Assembly (NCBI GenBank): GCA_037439465.1
Contig: JBBIVX010000013.1
Location: 1 to 64,000, forward strand
DNA length: 64,000 nucleotides
From: Parasulfuritortus sp037439465
GTDB lineage: Bacteria > Pseudomonadota > Gammaproteobacteria > Burkholderiales > Thiobacillaceae
Reading direction: 5' to 3'
The position numbers and the translations under genes were made by a program. The notes below the pieces were generated by a model. It saw nothing but the letters and a program-made list of their open reading frames with translations. It was not told the DNA's origin and ran no database searches. How positions within the stretch are numbered: position 1 is the first letter of the stretch; every line of letters begins with the position of its first letter. Of the stretch, positions 44,449 through 53,262 are shown piece after piece.

Positions 44449-45984
44449 CTATGCCGCTCTGCGGTGAAAATCCGCCAGGCGAAAGCCTAGCAGCCAGAGC
44501 GTCGCGAAATAAACGGCGGCGCCGCCGGCCACCAAGGCCGTCAGGTGGCCGACGCGCTCGCCGATGCGATAGGCCAACCAGCTCGCCTCGCCCTGCCTGC
44601 CGAACCACAGCAAGATGGCCATCGCCGCCAGGGCGAGAGCGAGCTTGCCGAGGAAGGCGGGCCAGCCCGGCTGTGGCTGGAAGATGCCATCCCGGCGCAG
44701 GTGGTAATACAGTATGCCGGCATTCAGACAGGCGGCCAGGCCGATGGAGAGCGCCAGACCGGCGTGCTTGAGCCGCCAGATGAAGACCAGGTTCATGGCC
44801 TGGGTCGCCAGCAGGGTGAAGACGGCGATCTTCACCGGCGTTTTGATGTTTTGCCGCGCATAGAAGCCGGGCGCCAGTACCTTCACGAGTATCAGACCGA
44901 TGAGGCCGACTGCGTAGGCGACCAGGGCAAGCCGGGTCATCTCGACGTCATGGGCGGAAAATTCGCCGTGGTAGAACAGGGTGGCGATCAGCGGTACCGC
45001 CAGGATGCCCAGAGCCACCGCCGCCGGGGCGGCCAGGACCAGGGTCAGGCGCAGGCCCCAGTCGAGTAGTTTCGAGTATTGCACGGGGTCATTGTCGGCG
45101 TGATGCTTGGCCAGCGAGGGCAGCAGTATGGTGCCCAGCGCCACGCCCAACAGCCCGGTGGGAAATTCCATCAGTCGGTCGGCGTAATAAAGCCAGGATA
45201 CGCTGCCAGTATCGAGGAAGGAGGCGAACAGGGTGTTGATGATAAGGGAGATCTGCGCTACCGAGACACCGAGCGCGGCCGGCCCCATCAGTTTCAGGAT
45301 GCGGCGCACGCCTTCATCGCGCGGCGCCCAGTCCCAAGTGGGCAGCATGCCGAGCTTATGCAGGGCCGGGAGTTGCAGCGCCAGTTGCAATAGGCCACCG
45401 AGGAAGGCGCCCCAGCCGAGCGCCATCACCGGCGGGTCGAACCAGGGGGCGGCGACGGCCGCGGCCAGGATCATCGCCACGTTGAGCAGCACCGGCGTGA
45501 AGGCGGGAATCTGGAAGCGGCTCCAGGTGTTCAGTATGCCGCCGGCCAGCGACACCAACGAGATGAACACGATATAGGGGAATACGATACGGGTCAGGGT
45601 CACCGTGAGGTCAAACTTGTCCGGGGTGGCCGTGAAGCCGGGCGCCGAGATCAGCACGATAAGCGGCGCTCCCAGCACACCCAGGGCGGCCACCGCCACC
45701 AGAACCGCGAACAGTAGCGTCGCCACCCGGCCGACCAGCAGCCGGGTGGCCGCCTCGCCTTGCCGGTTCTTGTATTCCGCCAGCACCGGCACGAAGGCCT
45801 GGGAAAAGGCGCCCTCGGCGAATAGCCGGCGCAGCAGATTGGGCAGCTTGAAAGCGACGAAGAAGGCGTCGGTCGCCGCCCCGGCGCCGAAGGTACGGGC
45901 GATGACGGCATCCCGCACGAAACCGAGCAGGCGCGACAACAGGGTCAAGGAGCTGACGGCGGCGAGGGCTTTGAGCAGGTTCAT
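44449..45984 (-). CDS. murJ: lipid II flippase MurJ
   Basis: MurJ moves lipid II across the inner membrane for cell-wall synthesis. The 511-residue protein has about 14 membrane segments and the MviN signatures SLLTLLSRLLGFVRDAVIA, AFFVAFKLPNLLRRLFAEGAFSQAFVP and ALGTILLPSLA. It heads the run leading to ispH and is divergent from rpsT, an order common in beta- and gammaproteobacteria. Confidence 0.95.
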   Translation of the reverse strand: MNLLKALAAVSSLTLLSRLLGFVRDAVIARTFGAGAATDAFFVAFKLPNLLRRLFAEGAFSQAFVPVLAEYKNRQGEAATRLLVGRVATLLFAVLVAVAALGVLGAPLIVLISAPGFTATPDKFDLTVTLTRIVFPYIVFISLVSLAGGILNTWSRFQIPAFTPVLLNVAMILAAAVAAPWFDPPVMALGWGAFLGGLLQLALQLPALHKLGMLPTWDWAPRDEGVRRILKLMGPAALGVSVAQISLIINTLFASFLDTGSVSWLYYADRLMEFPTGLLGVALGTILLPSLAKHHADNDPVQYSKLLDWGLRLTLVLAAPAAVALGILAVPLIATLFYHGEFSAHDVEMTRLALVAYAVGLIGLILVKVLAPGFYARQNIKTPVKIAVFTLLATQAMNLVFIWRLKHAGLALSIGLAACLNAGILYYHLRRDGIFQPQPGWPAFLGKLALALAAMAILLWFGRQGEASWLAYRIGERVGHLTALVAGGAAVYFATLWLLGFRLADFHRRAA

Positions 45985-46003
45985 GGCCGTGATGTTACTT
46001 GAC

Positions 46004-46032
46004 TTGCCTTGTAAATCCGATATGGGTATGAT
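46004..46032 (+). promoter_or_regulatory. candidate sigma-70 promoter of rpsT
   Basis: TTGCCT (46004-46009) and TATGAT (46027-46032) are 17 bp apart and lie 45 bp before rpsT in the divergent murJ-rpsT spacer. TTGACT at 45999 gives an alternative -35. Confidence 0.55.
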
Positions 46033-46076
46033 GCCGCGCTTTACGCTTCAACCCGAATATTTGAGGAGTTGCCGAC

Positions 46077-46340
46077 ATGGCCAACACCGCACAGGCGAAG
46101 AAACGCGCCCGTCAGAATGTCACTCAGCGCCTGCATAACATGGCACTGCGTTCCGAATATCGCACCGCTGTGAAAAAGGTGCGCAAGGCCATACTTGAAG
46201 GCGACAAGGCCGGGGCGCAAGCCGTTTTTCAGTCCTCCGTCGGCGCAATCGACGGCCTTGCCGACAAGCGCATCGTGCACAAGAACAAGGCCGCCCGCCA
46301 CAAGAGCCGCCTCGCCGCTGCCATCAAGGCCATGGCCTGA
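46077..46340 (+). CDS. rpsT: 30S ribosomal protein S20
   Basis: The 87-residue basic helical protein begins MANTAQAKKRARQN and has the S20 helices including VHKNKAARHKSRLAAAIK. A GAGGAG site precedes the ATG. Unlinked to other ribosomal genes, as is normal. Confidence 0.98.
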   Translation: MANTAQAKKRARQNVTQRLHNMALRSEYRTAVKKVRKAILEGDKAGAQAVFQSSVGAIDGLADKRIVHKNKAARHKSRLAAAIKAMA

Positions 46341-46382
46341 GGTCAGACGCAGCCCATCTGCGTTTTGGCCGGGTAAACAGCG

Positions 46383-46402
46383 GGGGCGCAGCGCGCCCCT
46401 TT
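46383..46402 (+). terminator. probable terminator after rpsT
   Basis: GGGGCGC (46383-46389) pairs with GCGCCCC (46393-46399) around a three-base loop, with a short T-rich tail (TTTGTCGTTT). Confidence 0.65.
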
Positions 46403-46454
46403 GTCGTTTGTGGGCCACTATAATCGCCCTGTCATCAAGCAACGGAGACCATCC

Positions 46455-47003
46455 ATGAGTCTTGACCGTGTCAATTCTGGGAAAGACGTCCCCAATGACT
46501 TCAACGTCGTCATCGAAATCCCGGCCCATGGCGAGCCGATCAAGTACGAAGTGGACAAGGCCACCGGCGCGATGTTCGTCGACCGCTTCATGTCCACCGC
46601 CATGCACTATCCCTGCAATTATGGCTATATTCCGCACACCCTGTCTGAGGATGGCGATCCGGTCGATGTGCTGGTGATCACCCCCATTCCGTTGTTGACC
46701 GGGGTGGTGGTGCGCTGCCGCCCGGTCGGCATGTTGAAGATGGAAGACGAGGCCGGTGTCGATGCCAAGCTGCTCGCCGTGCCGGTCGACAAGCTGACCA
46801 ATCTCTACCGCGAGATCGAATCGCCGCGCGACCTGCCCGAATCGATCCTGCATCAGATCAGCCACTTCTTCGAGCACTACAAGGACCTCGAGGCCGGCAA
46901 GTGGGTCAAGGTCCAGGGATGGGTCGGCGCCGATGAGGCCAAGGGCGAAATCATGCAAGGCGTGCAGCGTTACAACACCGCCGCCGAAAAGCCGATGTTC
47001 TGA
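46455..47003 (+). CDS. ppa: soluble inorganic pyrophosphatase (family I)
   Basis: Ppa hydrolyses PPi in the cytoplasm. From the ATG at 46455 (GGAGA site) the protein has 182 residues, with IEIPAHGEPIKYEVDK, the catalytic loop EDGDPVDVLV and the late FFEHYKDLEAGKWVKV. This is the third pyrophosphate enzyme in the window. Confidence 0.97.
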   Translation: MSLDRVNSGKDVPNDFNVVIEIPAHGEPIKYEVDKATGAMFVDRFMSTAMHYPCNYGYIPHTLSEDGDPVDVLVITPIPLLTGVVVRCRPVGMLKMEDEAGVDAKLLAVPVDKLTNLYREIESPRDLPESILHQISHFFEHYKDLEAGKWVKVQGWVGADEAKGEIMQGVQRYNTAAEKPMF

Positions 47004-47007
47004 TCTT

Positions 47008-47065
47008 GTAGGAGCGGGCTTGCTCGCGATATCGGCCTGCGCGTCGCCGGCAAGCCGCCTCCTAC
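47008..47065. repeat. REP-like palindromic element
   Basis: A left arm of 22 bases (47008-47029, beginning GTAGGAGCGGGCTTGC) pairs with a right arm (47044-47065, ending GCCGCCTCCTAC), with a few mismatches and a 14-base loop. The GTAGGAG...GGGCTTGC...GCGA pattern resembles REP elements known best from Pseudomonas. It lies between ppa and the next gene, where it could protect or end the ppa mRNA. Only one copy is seen in this window. Confidence 0.75.
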
Positions 47066-47072
47066 GGAAGCC

Positions 47073-47630
47073 ATGAAGATCTGCATCGTCTCCGACTCGC
47101 ACGACAACCGCCGTCTGCTCGAACATGCGGTGGAAGATGCCTGCGGGCGGGGCGTCGAGGCGGTGCTGCATTGTGGCGACGTGGTGGCGCCAACCACACT
47201 ACGCGTGCTGAAAAAATTCGGGCTGCCGGTGCATGTCATTCACGGCAATAATGTCGGCGATGTCCATGTCATGCACCAACTCGCGCACGAGCCGGACAGC
47301 CTGCTGCGTTATCACGGTCAGGACGCCGTGGTGCATCTGGGCGGGCGCAGCCTCTTCCTGGTCCATTATCCGCACTACGCCGAGGGCATGGCGCTCACCG
47401 GCGACTACGACATCGTCTGCTGCGGCCACGACCATCGGGTCAGCGCCCGGCCGGTCGCTAACGTCAAGGGCGGCACCACCTGGCTGGTCAACCCCGGCAC
47501 CGTGGGCGGCGTCGGCAAGGGGCCGACATATATATTGGCCGACCTGGAAACCCTGACCTTCGATATCTATGACGTGCCCACCGAACCGGGCGAGGCCTGT
47601 AACGTAAGGCCGGCCAGCGTGCACGTCTAA
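47073..47630 (+). CDS. metallophosphoesterase, YfcE/MJ0936 type
   Basis: The 185-residue protein has the metallophosphoesterase metal-site motifs DSHDN (8-12), GDVVAP, GNN and GHDH (about 128), plus a late histidine region. YfcE-type enzymes hydrolyse phosphodiesters in vitro; the physiological substrate is unknown. It lies between the REP-like element and the qmo cluster. Confidence 0.88.
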   Translation: MKICIVSDSHDNRRLLEHAVEDACGRGVEAVLHCGDVVAPTTLRVLKKFGLPVHVIHGNNVGDVHVMHQLAHEPDSLLRYHGQDAVVHLGGRSLFLVHYPHYAEGMALTGDYDIVCCGHDHRVSARPVANVKGGTTWLVNPGTVGGVGKGPTYILADLETLTFDIYDVPTEPGEACNVRPASVHV

Positions 47631-47761
47631 ATCACGGGCGCCTCACGACGTTCATGGCGCATCGCCGCCTCGGATTTAGCCAATCTATTCCTTCATAAGA
47701 ACTTTCGATTATTCTGCCCGTCCGCCGGCCGGTCTTTGCGGTTAACATTCGTACCCTCTCC

Positions 47762-47787
47762 CCGGACACGGTCCGGCCCCGTTTTTT
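47762..47787 (+). other. weak hairpin plus T-run in the qmoA leader
   Basis: CCGGA (47762-47766) can pair with TCCGG (47772-47776), followed five bases later by TTTTTT (47782-47787), about 20 bases before the qmoA start. The stem is short and spaced from the T-run, so terminator or attenuator function is only possible. Confidence 0.3.
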
Positions 47788-47808
47788 GTCATCACTCGGA
47801 GGCGACAC

Positions 47809-49092
47809 ATGACGTCTGTTGTGGCGACCAACCAGACCATTCTGGTCGTGGGCGGCGGCATCGCCGGCATGACCGCGGCGCTTGAGGCTGCGGAAACCGG
47901 CAAAGAGGTTGTGCTGGTGGAAAAGAACCCCTACCTCGGGGGACGCACCGTGCAGCTTTACCGCTATTTTCCCAAGATGTGCCATCCCACCTGCGGCCTG
48001 GAGATCAACTTGCGCCGGCTCAAGGCCAATCCGCGTATCCAGGTGTTGACCCTGGCCGAGGTTACCGGCATCAGTGGCGACAAGGGCAATTACAGCGTCA
48101 CCGTCAAGCTGGCTCCCCGGTTCGTGAACGAGAATTGCACGGCCTGCGGCGAGTGCAACAAGGTCGCCACCACCGAGATTCTTGACGCCTTCAACTACAA
48201 CCTGGGCAAGGTCAAGGCTGCCTATCTGCCGAACGACATGGCCTATCCGCAGCGCTATGTGATCGACCCGTCCGTGGTCGGCAGCGCCGAGGGCCAGGCC
48301 ATCAAGGCGGCCTGCAAGTATGGCGCGGTCGACCTCGACATGAAGGAAGAGGTCGTCACCCTCAACGCTGGCGCCATCGTCTGGGCCACCGGCTGGCAGC
48401 CCTACGATGCCGAGAAGATTACGCCCTACCGCTACGGCGAGTTCAAGAACGTCATCACCAACGTCGAGTTCGAACGTCTGGCCGACCCGCACGGTCCCAC
48501 CGGCGGCAAGCTGCTGCGGCCAAGCGACGGCAAGGAGGCGAAGAACGTCGCCTTCATCCAGTGCGCCGGCTCGCGCGACGAGAACCATTTGCGCCACTGC
48601 TCGCGCTTCTGCTGCATGGCCTCGCTGAAGCAGACCCGCTACGTGCAGGAAGCCTTCGGCGACGAGGGCAAGTCGACCATCTACTACATCGACATCCGCG
48701 CCATCGACCGCTTCGAGGACTTCTACCAGGAGGTCAAGGCCAGTCCCAATGTCGCCTTCGTCAAGTCCAAGGTGGCCCGCATCTCCGAGGACAAGAACGG
48801 CGACCCGCGCCTGTGGGGCGTCAATACGGAAGGCTACATCCGCTATTCCGAGCCGCATGACCTGGTCGTGCTGGCCGTGGGCATGGAACCTTCGGTGAAG
48901 ACCGTTGCCATCCCGGCCGAGGTGATGGGCGATTCCTCCGGTTTTGTCATGGCCGATCCGAGCAATGCCGGTATCTTCGGCGCCGGTTGCGCCACCAACG
49001 CCCTGGACGTGAACCGCGCCGTGCAAAGCGCGACTGCCGCTGCCTTGCGCGCCGTCCAGGTGGTCAACCAAGTCGCCCGCGCGGAGGCATAA
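47809..49092 (+). CDS. qmoA: QmoA/HdrA-like FAD protein
   Basis: The 427-residue protein is an HdrA-type flavoprotein, as in the Qmo complex that links APS reductase to quinones. It has an FAD-binding VVGGGIAGMTAALEAA (about 13-28), LGGRTVQL, and a late IQCAGSRD and HCSRFCCMASLKQ characteristic of HdrA-type proteins. At residues 110-116 it has CTACGEC, but Ala120 stands where a fourth ferredoxin-type cysteine would be expected. An AACTCGGAGGCGAC-like site precedes the ATG. It is followed by qmoB after four bases. Confidence 0.9.
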   Translation: MTSVVATNQTILVVGGGIAGMTAALEAAETGKEVVLVEKNPYLGGRTVQLYRYFPKMCHPTCGLEINLRRLKANPRIQVLTLAEVTGISGDKGNYSVTVKLAPRFVNENCTACGECNKVATTEILDAFNYNLGKVKAAYLPNDMAYPQRYVIDPSVVGSAEGQAIKAACKYGAVDLDMKEEVVTLNAGAIVWATGWQPYDAEKITPYRYGEFKNVITNVEFERLADPHGPTGGKLLRPSDGKEAKNVAFIQCAGSRDENHLRHCSRFCCMASLKQTRYVQEAFGDEGKSTIYYIDIRAIDRFEDFYQEVKASPNVAFVKSKVARISEDKNGDPRLWGVNTEGYIRYSEPHDLVVLAVGMEPSVKTVAIPAEVMGDSSGFVMADPSNAGIFGAGCATNALDVNRAVQSATAAALRAVQVVNQVARAEA

Positions 49093-49096
49093 AGAA

Positions 49097-51340
49097 ATGG
49101 CTGAAATGAAAACCGCTGCATATATCTGCAAGGGCTGCGAGCTGGGCGCCCGCCTGGATGCCGCCGCCCTGGTCAAGACCGCCACCAAGGAAGGCAAGAT
49201 GGCCCTCGTGCGCGAGCACGACTTCCTCTGCTCGGCCGACGGCGTGGCCACGATCAAGAACGACATCGCCAACGAAGGCGTTACCCACGTCGCGATCTGC
49301 GCCTGCTCGCGCCGCGCCAAGACCGAGGCCTTCAACTTCCCGACCGTCGCGATCAGCCGTGGCAACCTGCGCGAAGGCGTGATCTGGATTCGTCCCGACA
49401 CCGACGAGGCGCGCGAGACCACCCAGGAAATGGCCGAGGACTACGTCCGCATGGCCTGTGCCGAGGTGAAGGCGATGAAGGTGCCCGAGGGCAACCCCAA
49501 CACCGGCACCAGCAAGACCCTCTTGGTGGTCGGTGGCGGCATGTCCGGCATGACCGCCGCGCTGGAGGCCGCCAAGGCCGGCTACAAGGTGGTGCTGATC
49601 GAGAAGACCGGGGGGCTGGGCGGCATGGCGGCCAAGTTGTGGAAACGCATCCCCAACCGCGAACCGTTCAAGGCGCCGATGGACAGCGGCGTCGCCGACC
49701 TGGTTGCGCAGATCGAGGCGGACGCCAACATCAAGGTCTATCTCAACGCCGTCATCGCCAAGACCGCCGGCGCGCCCGGCCGCTTCAAGGTCGACATCGC
49801 GGTCGAGTCCGGCATGACGGTGACCGAGGACATCGGTGCCATCATCCAGGCCACCGGTTTCACGACCTATGACATGGCCAAGTTGCCCAATCTGGGCGCC
49901 GGTCAGGCCAACGTGGTTGACCAGCTCGGTCTGGAGGCCCTGGCCCGCGCAGCCAATGGCGGCCCGATCAAGCGTGCCGACGGCAAGGAAGTCAAGTCGG
50001 TGGTGTTTGTCCAGTGCGCCGGTCAGCGTGACGCGACCAAGACGCATCTCGAATACTGTTCCGGCCACTGCTGCGCCACCAGCGTCAAGCAGGCCATGTA
50101 CTTCAAGGACGCCAACCCGGACGTCGATACGGTGGTGCTCTACACCGACCTCAGGATGCCCGGCAACAATGAGGACTTTTACCGCGCCGCCCAGAACAAG
50201 GGCGTGATCTTCTCCAAGGGCGCGGTGGCCAACGTCAGCACCAGCGGCGATGGCTGCAAGGTCACGTTCAAAGACCTGATATTGAACGAGGAGACCAGCG
50301 CCGATGCCGACCTGGTGGTGCTGGCCACTGGTATGGTGCCGACCACCGGCCCCGATCTCGATCAGCTCAATGAAGCCAACCGCGCCGCCGAGGGTGGTGA
50401 CGCGGCGGCCAAGGAACAGGTCATCCAGATGATGTCGCAGTCGGTACTGAACCTCGATTACCGGCAAGGCCCGGACGTGCCGCAGTTCAAGCATGGCTTT
50501 AACGACAGCCACTTCATCTGCTTCCCTTATGAGACCCGCCGCACGGCCATCTACGCCGCCGGCCCGGTGCGCCGTCCGATGGACATCGCCCAGGCCCAGG
50601 AAGACGCCACCGGCGCCGTCATGAAGGCGATCCAGGCGATGGAAAACGCCGGTCTGGGCAAGGCCGCGCATCCGCGCTCCGGCGACTTGAGCTTCCCGAC
50701 CGCCCGTCTGGAAGGTTGCACCCAGTGCAAGCGCTGCACGGTGGAGTGCCCGTTCGGCGCCATCGACGAGGATGAAAAACGCTTCCCGCTGTTCAATGAG
50801 TCGCGCTGCCGCCGTTGCGGCACCTGCATGGGTGCCTGCCCGGTGCGGGTGATTTCGTTCGAGAACTACTCGGTCAACACCGTCGGCGCGCAGATCAAGG
50901 CCGTCGATATTCCGGATGAGTTCTCCGAGAAGCCGCGTGTGCTCATCCTGGCCTGCGAGAACGACGCCTACCCGGCGCTCGACATGGCCGGCATGAACCG
51001 CAACGCCTATGACCCGTTCGTGCGGGTCATCCCGGTGCGCTGCCTGGGGTCGGTCAACACCATCTGGATCACCGATGCACTCAACTCCGGCTATGACGGC
51101 GTCATGCTGATGGGCTGCAAGCACGGCGAGCAGTATCAGTGTCACTTCGTCAAGGGTTCGGAACTGGGCCGTTATCGCATGTCCAAGATATACGACACCC
51201 TCAAGGGCATGAACCTGGAAGAGGAACGGCTGATGGACCTGGAAGTCGCCATCACCGACATCGACACCTTGCCCAAGAAGATCAACGACTACGCCGCCCG
51301 GATCGTCGAGATGGGCATGTCGCCGTTCAAGGGATTGTGA
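49097..51340 (+). CDS. qmoB: QmoB-like FAD and iron-sulfur protein with MvhD domain
   Basis: The 747-residue protein has an N-terminal region with cysteines near CKGCELG, an FAD motif VVGGGMSGMTAALEAA (about 143-158), and HCSRFCC-type cysteines in HLEYCSGHCCATS. Two [4Fe-4S] ferredoxin motifs start at Cys541 (CTQCKRC) and Cys571 (CRRCGTC). A C-terminal MvhD/FlpD-like domain from about 610 has ACENDAYPALD and GCKHGEQYQC. This is the QmoB plan. The MvhD domain suggests electron exchange with a further partner. Confidence 0.92.
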   Translation: MAEMKTAAYICKGCELGARLDAAALVKTATKEGKMALVREHDFLCSADGVATIKNDIANEGVTHVAICACSRRAKTEAFNFPTVAISRGNLREGVIWIRPDTDEARETTQEMAEDYVRMACAEVKAMKVPEGNPNTGTSKTLLVVGGGMSGMTAALEAAKAGYKVVLIEKTGGLGGMAAKLWKRIPNREPFKAPMDSGVADLVAQIEADANIKVYLNAVIAKTAGAPGRFKVDIAVESGMTVTEDIGAIIQATGFTTYDMAKLPNLGAGQANVVDQLGLEALARAANGGPIKRADGKEVKSVVFVQCAGQRDATKTHLEYCSGHCCATSVKQAMYFKDANPDVDTVVLYTDLRMPGNNEDFYRAAQNKGVIFSKGAVANVSTSGDGCKVTFKDLILNEETSADADLVVLATGMVPTTGPDLDQLNEANRAAEGGDAAAKEQVIQMMSQSVLNLDYRQGPDVPQFKHGFNDSHFICFPYETRRTAIYAAGPVRRPMDIAQAQEDATGAVMKAIQAMENAGLGKAAHPRSGDLSFPTARLEGCTQCKRCTVECPFGAIDEDEKRFPLFNESRCRRCGTCMGACPVRVISFENYSVNTVGAQIKAVDIPDEFSEKPRVLILACENDAYPALDMAGMNRNAYDPFVRVIPVRCLGSVNTIWITDALNSGYDGVMLMGCKHGEQYQCHFVKGSELGRYRMSKIYDTLKGMNLEEERLMDLEVAITDIDTLPKKINDYAARIVEMGMSPFKGL

Positions 51341-51350
51341 GGAGAGTGCG

Positions 51351-51983
51351 ATGAGCGATATGAACCAGCAAATGACGGCCCGCTACAAGAACAATTTCCT
51401 CAAGGAGATCGAGCAGCAGGCCGAGATGGGCGAATGGGTGAAGATGTGCATGCAATGCGGCGTCTGCTCCGGTTCCTGCCCGACCAACTTTCACCCCGGC
51501 TGGCAGCATCCGCCGCAGGAAATCTTCATGCTGATCCGGGCCGGCAAGCGCGACGAGGTGTTGGATTCGCCATCGATGTGGATGTGCACCTCCTGCTATA
51601 ACTGCTACGTGCGCTGCCCGCGCAAGTTGCCGATCACCCACATCATGCACGGCATCGCCGAGTACGCCTATCGGCTCGGCCGGGCGCCCAAGGGTCAGCC
51701 CACCCTGCACCTGTCCAAGACCTTCTGGAACAACTGCACCAAGACTGGCCGCACCAATGAGGTCAAGCTGACCCAGACCCTCTACTTCAAGGACGGCATT
51801 GTTTCCGGGATCAAGAAGGCCCTGGCCATGCAGGACGTTGCCCTCGGTCTGGTCAAGGCCGGCCGGTTGAACATCATGGAAGCCCTCGGCGGCGGCCACA
51901 AATGCAAGGGCGCCAAGGGCATCCACGCGATGCTGGCCAAGGCCCGTGAATTGGAAAACCAGCGCAAGGGCCGCGCGGCCTAA
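51351..51983 (+). CDS. hdrC: HdrC-like iron-sulfur protein (in place of the N-terminal half of QmoC)
   Basis: The 210-residue soluble protein has two [4Fe-4S] motifs: Cys33, 36, 39, 43 and Cys79, 82, 85, 89. QmoC is an HdrC-like domain fused to a membrane cytochrome b; here no membrane helix follows, so this is free HdrC. It lies ten bases after qmoB and 12 before hdrB. Confidence 0.9.
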   Translation: MSDMNQQMTARYKNNFLKEIEQQAEMGEWVKMCMQCGVCSGSCPTNFHPGWQHPPQEIFMLIRAGKRDEVLDSPSMWMCTSCYNCYVRCPRKLPITHIMHGIAEYAYRLGRAPKGQPTLHLSKTFWNNCTKTGRTNEVKLTQTLYFKDGIVSGIKKALAMQDVALGLVKAGRLNIMEALGGGHKCKGAKGIHAMLAKARELENQRKGRAA

Positions 51984-51995
51984 GGAGCAAGAAAG

Positions 51996-52892
51996 ATGGC
52001 TAAGAAGGAATACGCGTTCTATCCCGGCTGCTCATCGCAGAAGGGCGCTTCCGCCTCCAACTACCTGGTGTCGGTGGAGTCCATGTGTAAGACGCTGGAC
52101 ATCAAGATGACCGAGATCCCGGACTGGAACTGCTGTGCCGCCTCCATCAGTTACGCCGAGGCCGGCAATCTGCCCCGGCATGTATTGAACGCCCGCAACT
52201 TCGCCCTGGCGGCGGACAACCTGCCCGGCCAGGATATCGTCGCCACCTGCGCCGCCTGCTGGCTGGGCGCGCGCGAGTCCAAGGAGCGCCTGGAGCATAA
52301 TTCGGTGTTGCTGGAAGATACCAACACGGCGCTCAAGGAGGCCGGCCTGAACATCAAGGTGATCCCCGAGATCAAGCACATGGTCGAGGTGCTGATCGAG
52401 GACCTGGGTTACGCCGAGCTGGCCAGCCATGTCAAGAAGCCGCTCGCCGGCATGAAGATCGCCGGCTATGTCGGCTGCCAGACCAACCGGCCGTTCGGCA
52501 TCCACGGCGAATCGTTCGAGAACCCGATGTATCTCGACAAATTGATCGAGACCGTCGGCGCCGAAGCGACCCCGTATGACCAGAAGGTGACCTGCTGCGG
52601 CGGCGCGCTGGCCTTCTCCGAGCCGGAAAAGGCCCAGGCCCAGATCAAGGACATCATCGAGTCCGCCTACGACTCCGGCGCCGAAATGGTGGTGACGCCG
52701 TGCCCGCTGTGTCAGGCCAACGTCGAGGTCTACCAGGGCCAGATCAACAAGCGCTATGGCACCAAATTCAACCTGCCGGTGCTGTATTACAGCCAGTTGA
52801 TGGTGGTGGCCTACGGCGGTTCCGCCAAGGATGCCGGCCTCAATGGCCAGGTGATCCGGGCCCGCAAGCTGGAAGACATGGCATCGAAATAA
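51996..52892 (+). CDS. hdrB: HdrB-like CCG-domain protein
   Basis: The 298-residue soluble protein has two CCG domains that could hold non-cubane or [4Fe-4S] clusters as in heterodisulfide reductase HdrB: Cys12, Cys46-Cys47, Cys85-x2-Cys88; and Cys161, Cys200-Cys201, Cys236-x2-Cys239. All the expected cysteines are present. It closes the qmoA-qmoB-hdrC-hdrB run and is followed by a strong terminator. Confidence 0.92.
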   Translation: MAKKEYAFYPGCSSQKGASASNYLVSVESMCKTLDIKMTEIPDWNCCAASISYAEAGNLPRHVLNARNFALAADNLPGQDIVATCAACWLGARESKERLEHNSVLLEDTNTALKEAGLNIKVIPEIKHMVEVLIEDLGYAELASHVKKPLAGMKIAGYVGCQTNRPFGIHGESFENPMYLDKLIETVGAEATPYDQKVTCCGGALAFSEPEKAQAQIKDIIESAYDSGAEMVVTPCPLCQANVEVYQGQINKRYGTKFNLPVLYYSQLMVVAYGGSAKDAGLNGQVIRARKLEDMASK

Positions 52893-52914
52893 CACTCGCT
52901 TTGTGTCACACTTG

Positions 52915-52938
52915 CAGGGGCTTTAGGCCCCTGTTTTT
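52915..52938 (+). terminator. intrinsic terminator after hdrB
   Basis: A perfect 7-bp stem CAGGGGC/GCCCCTG (52915-52921 with 52927-52933) and a 5-base loop are followed by five T residues. It separates the qmo/hdr genes from the two small genes that follow. Confidence 0.92.
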
Positions 52939-52953
52939 ATTGGATTGGTAGCC

Positions 52954-53262
52954 ATGAAACGCCCGAAGACAGTTGACGAATACGTCGATCTGGTGCACCA
53001 GGCCGTCTACGAGATCGACGAATTCCGCACCAGCCTCGATTACGAGCCGGAAAACGCCGAGATGTATGGGCCCTTCATCGAGCACCTCGATACCCTGGTG
53101 CGCAAGGTCTACGACGACATGGTCAGTGGCAGGTACGAATGGGGTTACGGCGAGGACCTGCCGTTCATGCCACTGGTGGTGAAGTACAGCCGCTTCATCC
53201 CCTTCCAGCGCATGCTGATCACCATCAACGAAACCCACAAGAACGGACTCGACGTTGGCTAA
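52954..53262 (+). CDS. conserved-looking protein of unknown function (102 aa)
   Basis: The acidic protein of 102 residues is soluble and helical, with FRTSLDYEPENAEMYGPFIEHLDTLVRKVYDDMV and a PLVVKYSRFIPFQRMLITINETH end. An alternative TTG start lies nine bases upstream. No family recognised. The next gene overlaps its end. Confidence 0.7.
   Translation: MKRPKTVDEYVDLVHQAVYEIDEFRTSLDYEPENAEMYGPFIEHLDTLVRKVYDDMVSGRYEWGYGEDLPFMPLVVKYSRFIPFQRMLITINETHKNGLDVG

Noticed and set aside
49064..51145. Long minus-strand open frame (693 codons) opposite qmoB
   Set aside because: Antisense shadow of qmoB with repetitive Gly/His/Leu composition and no domain.
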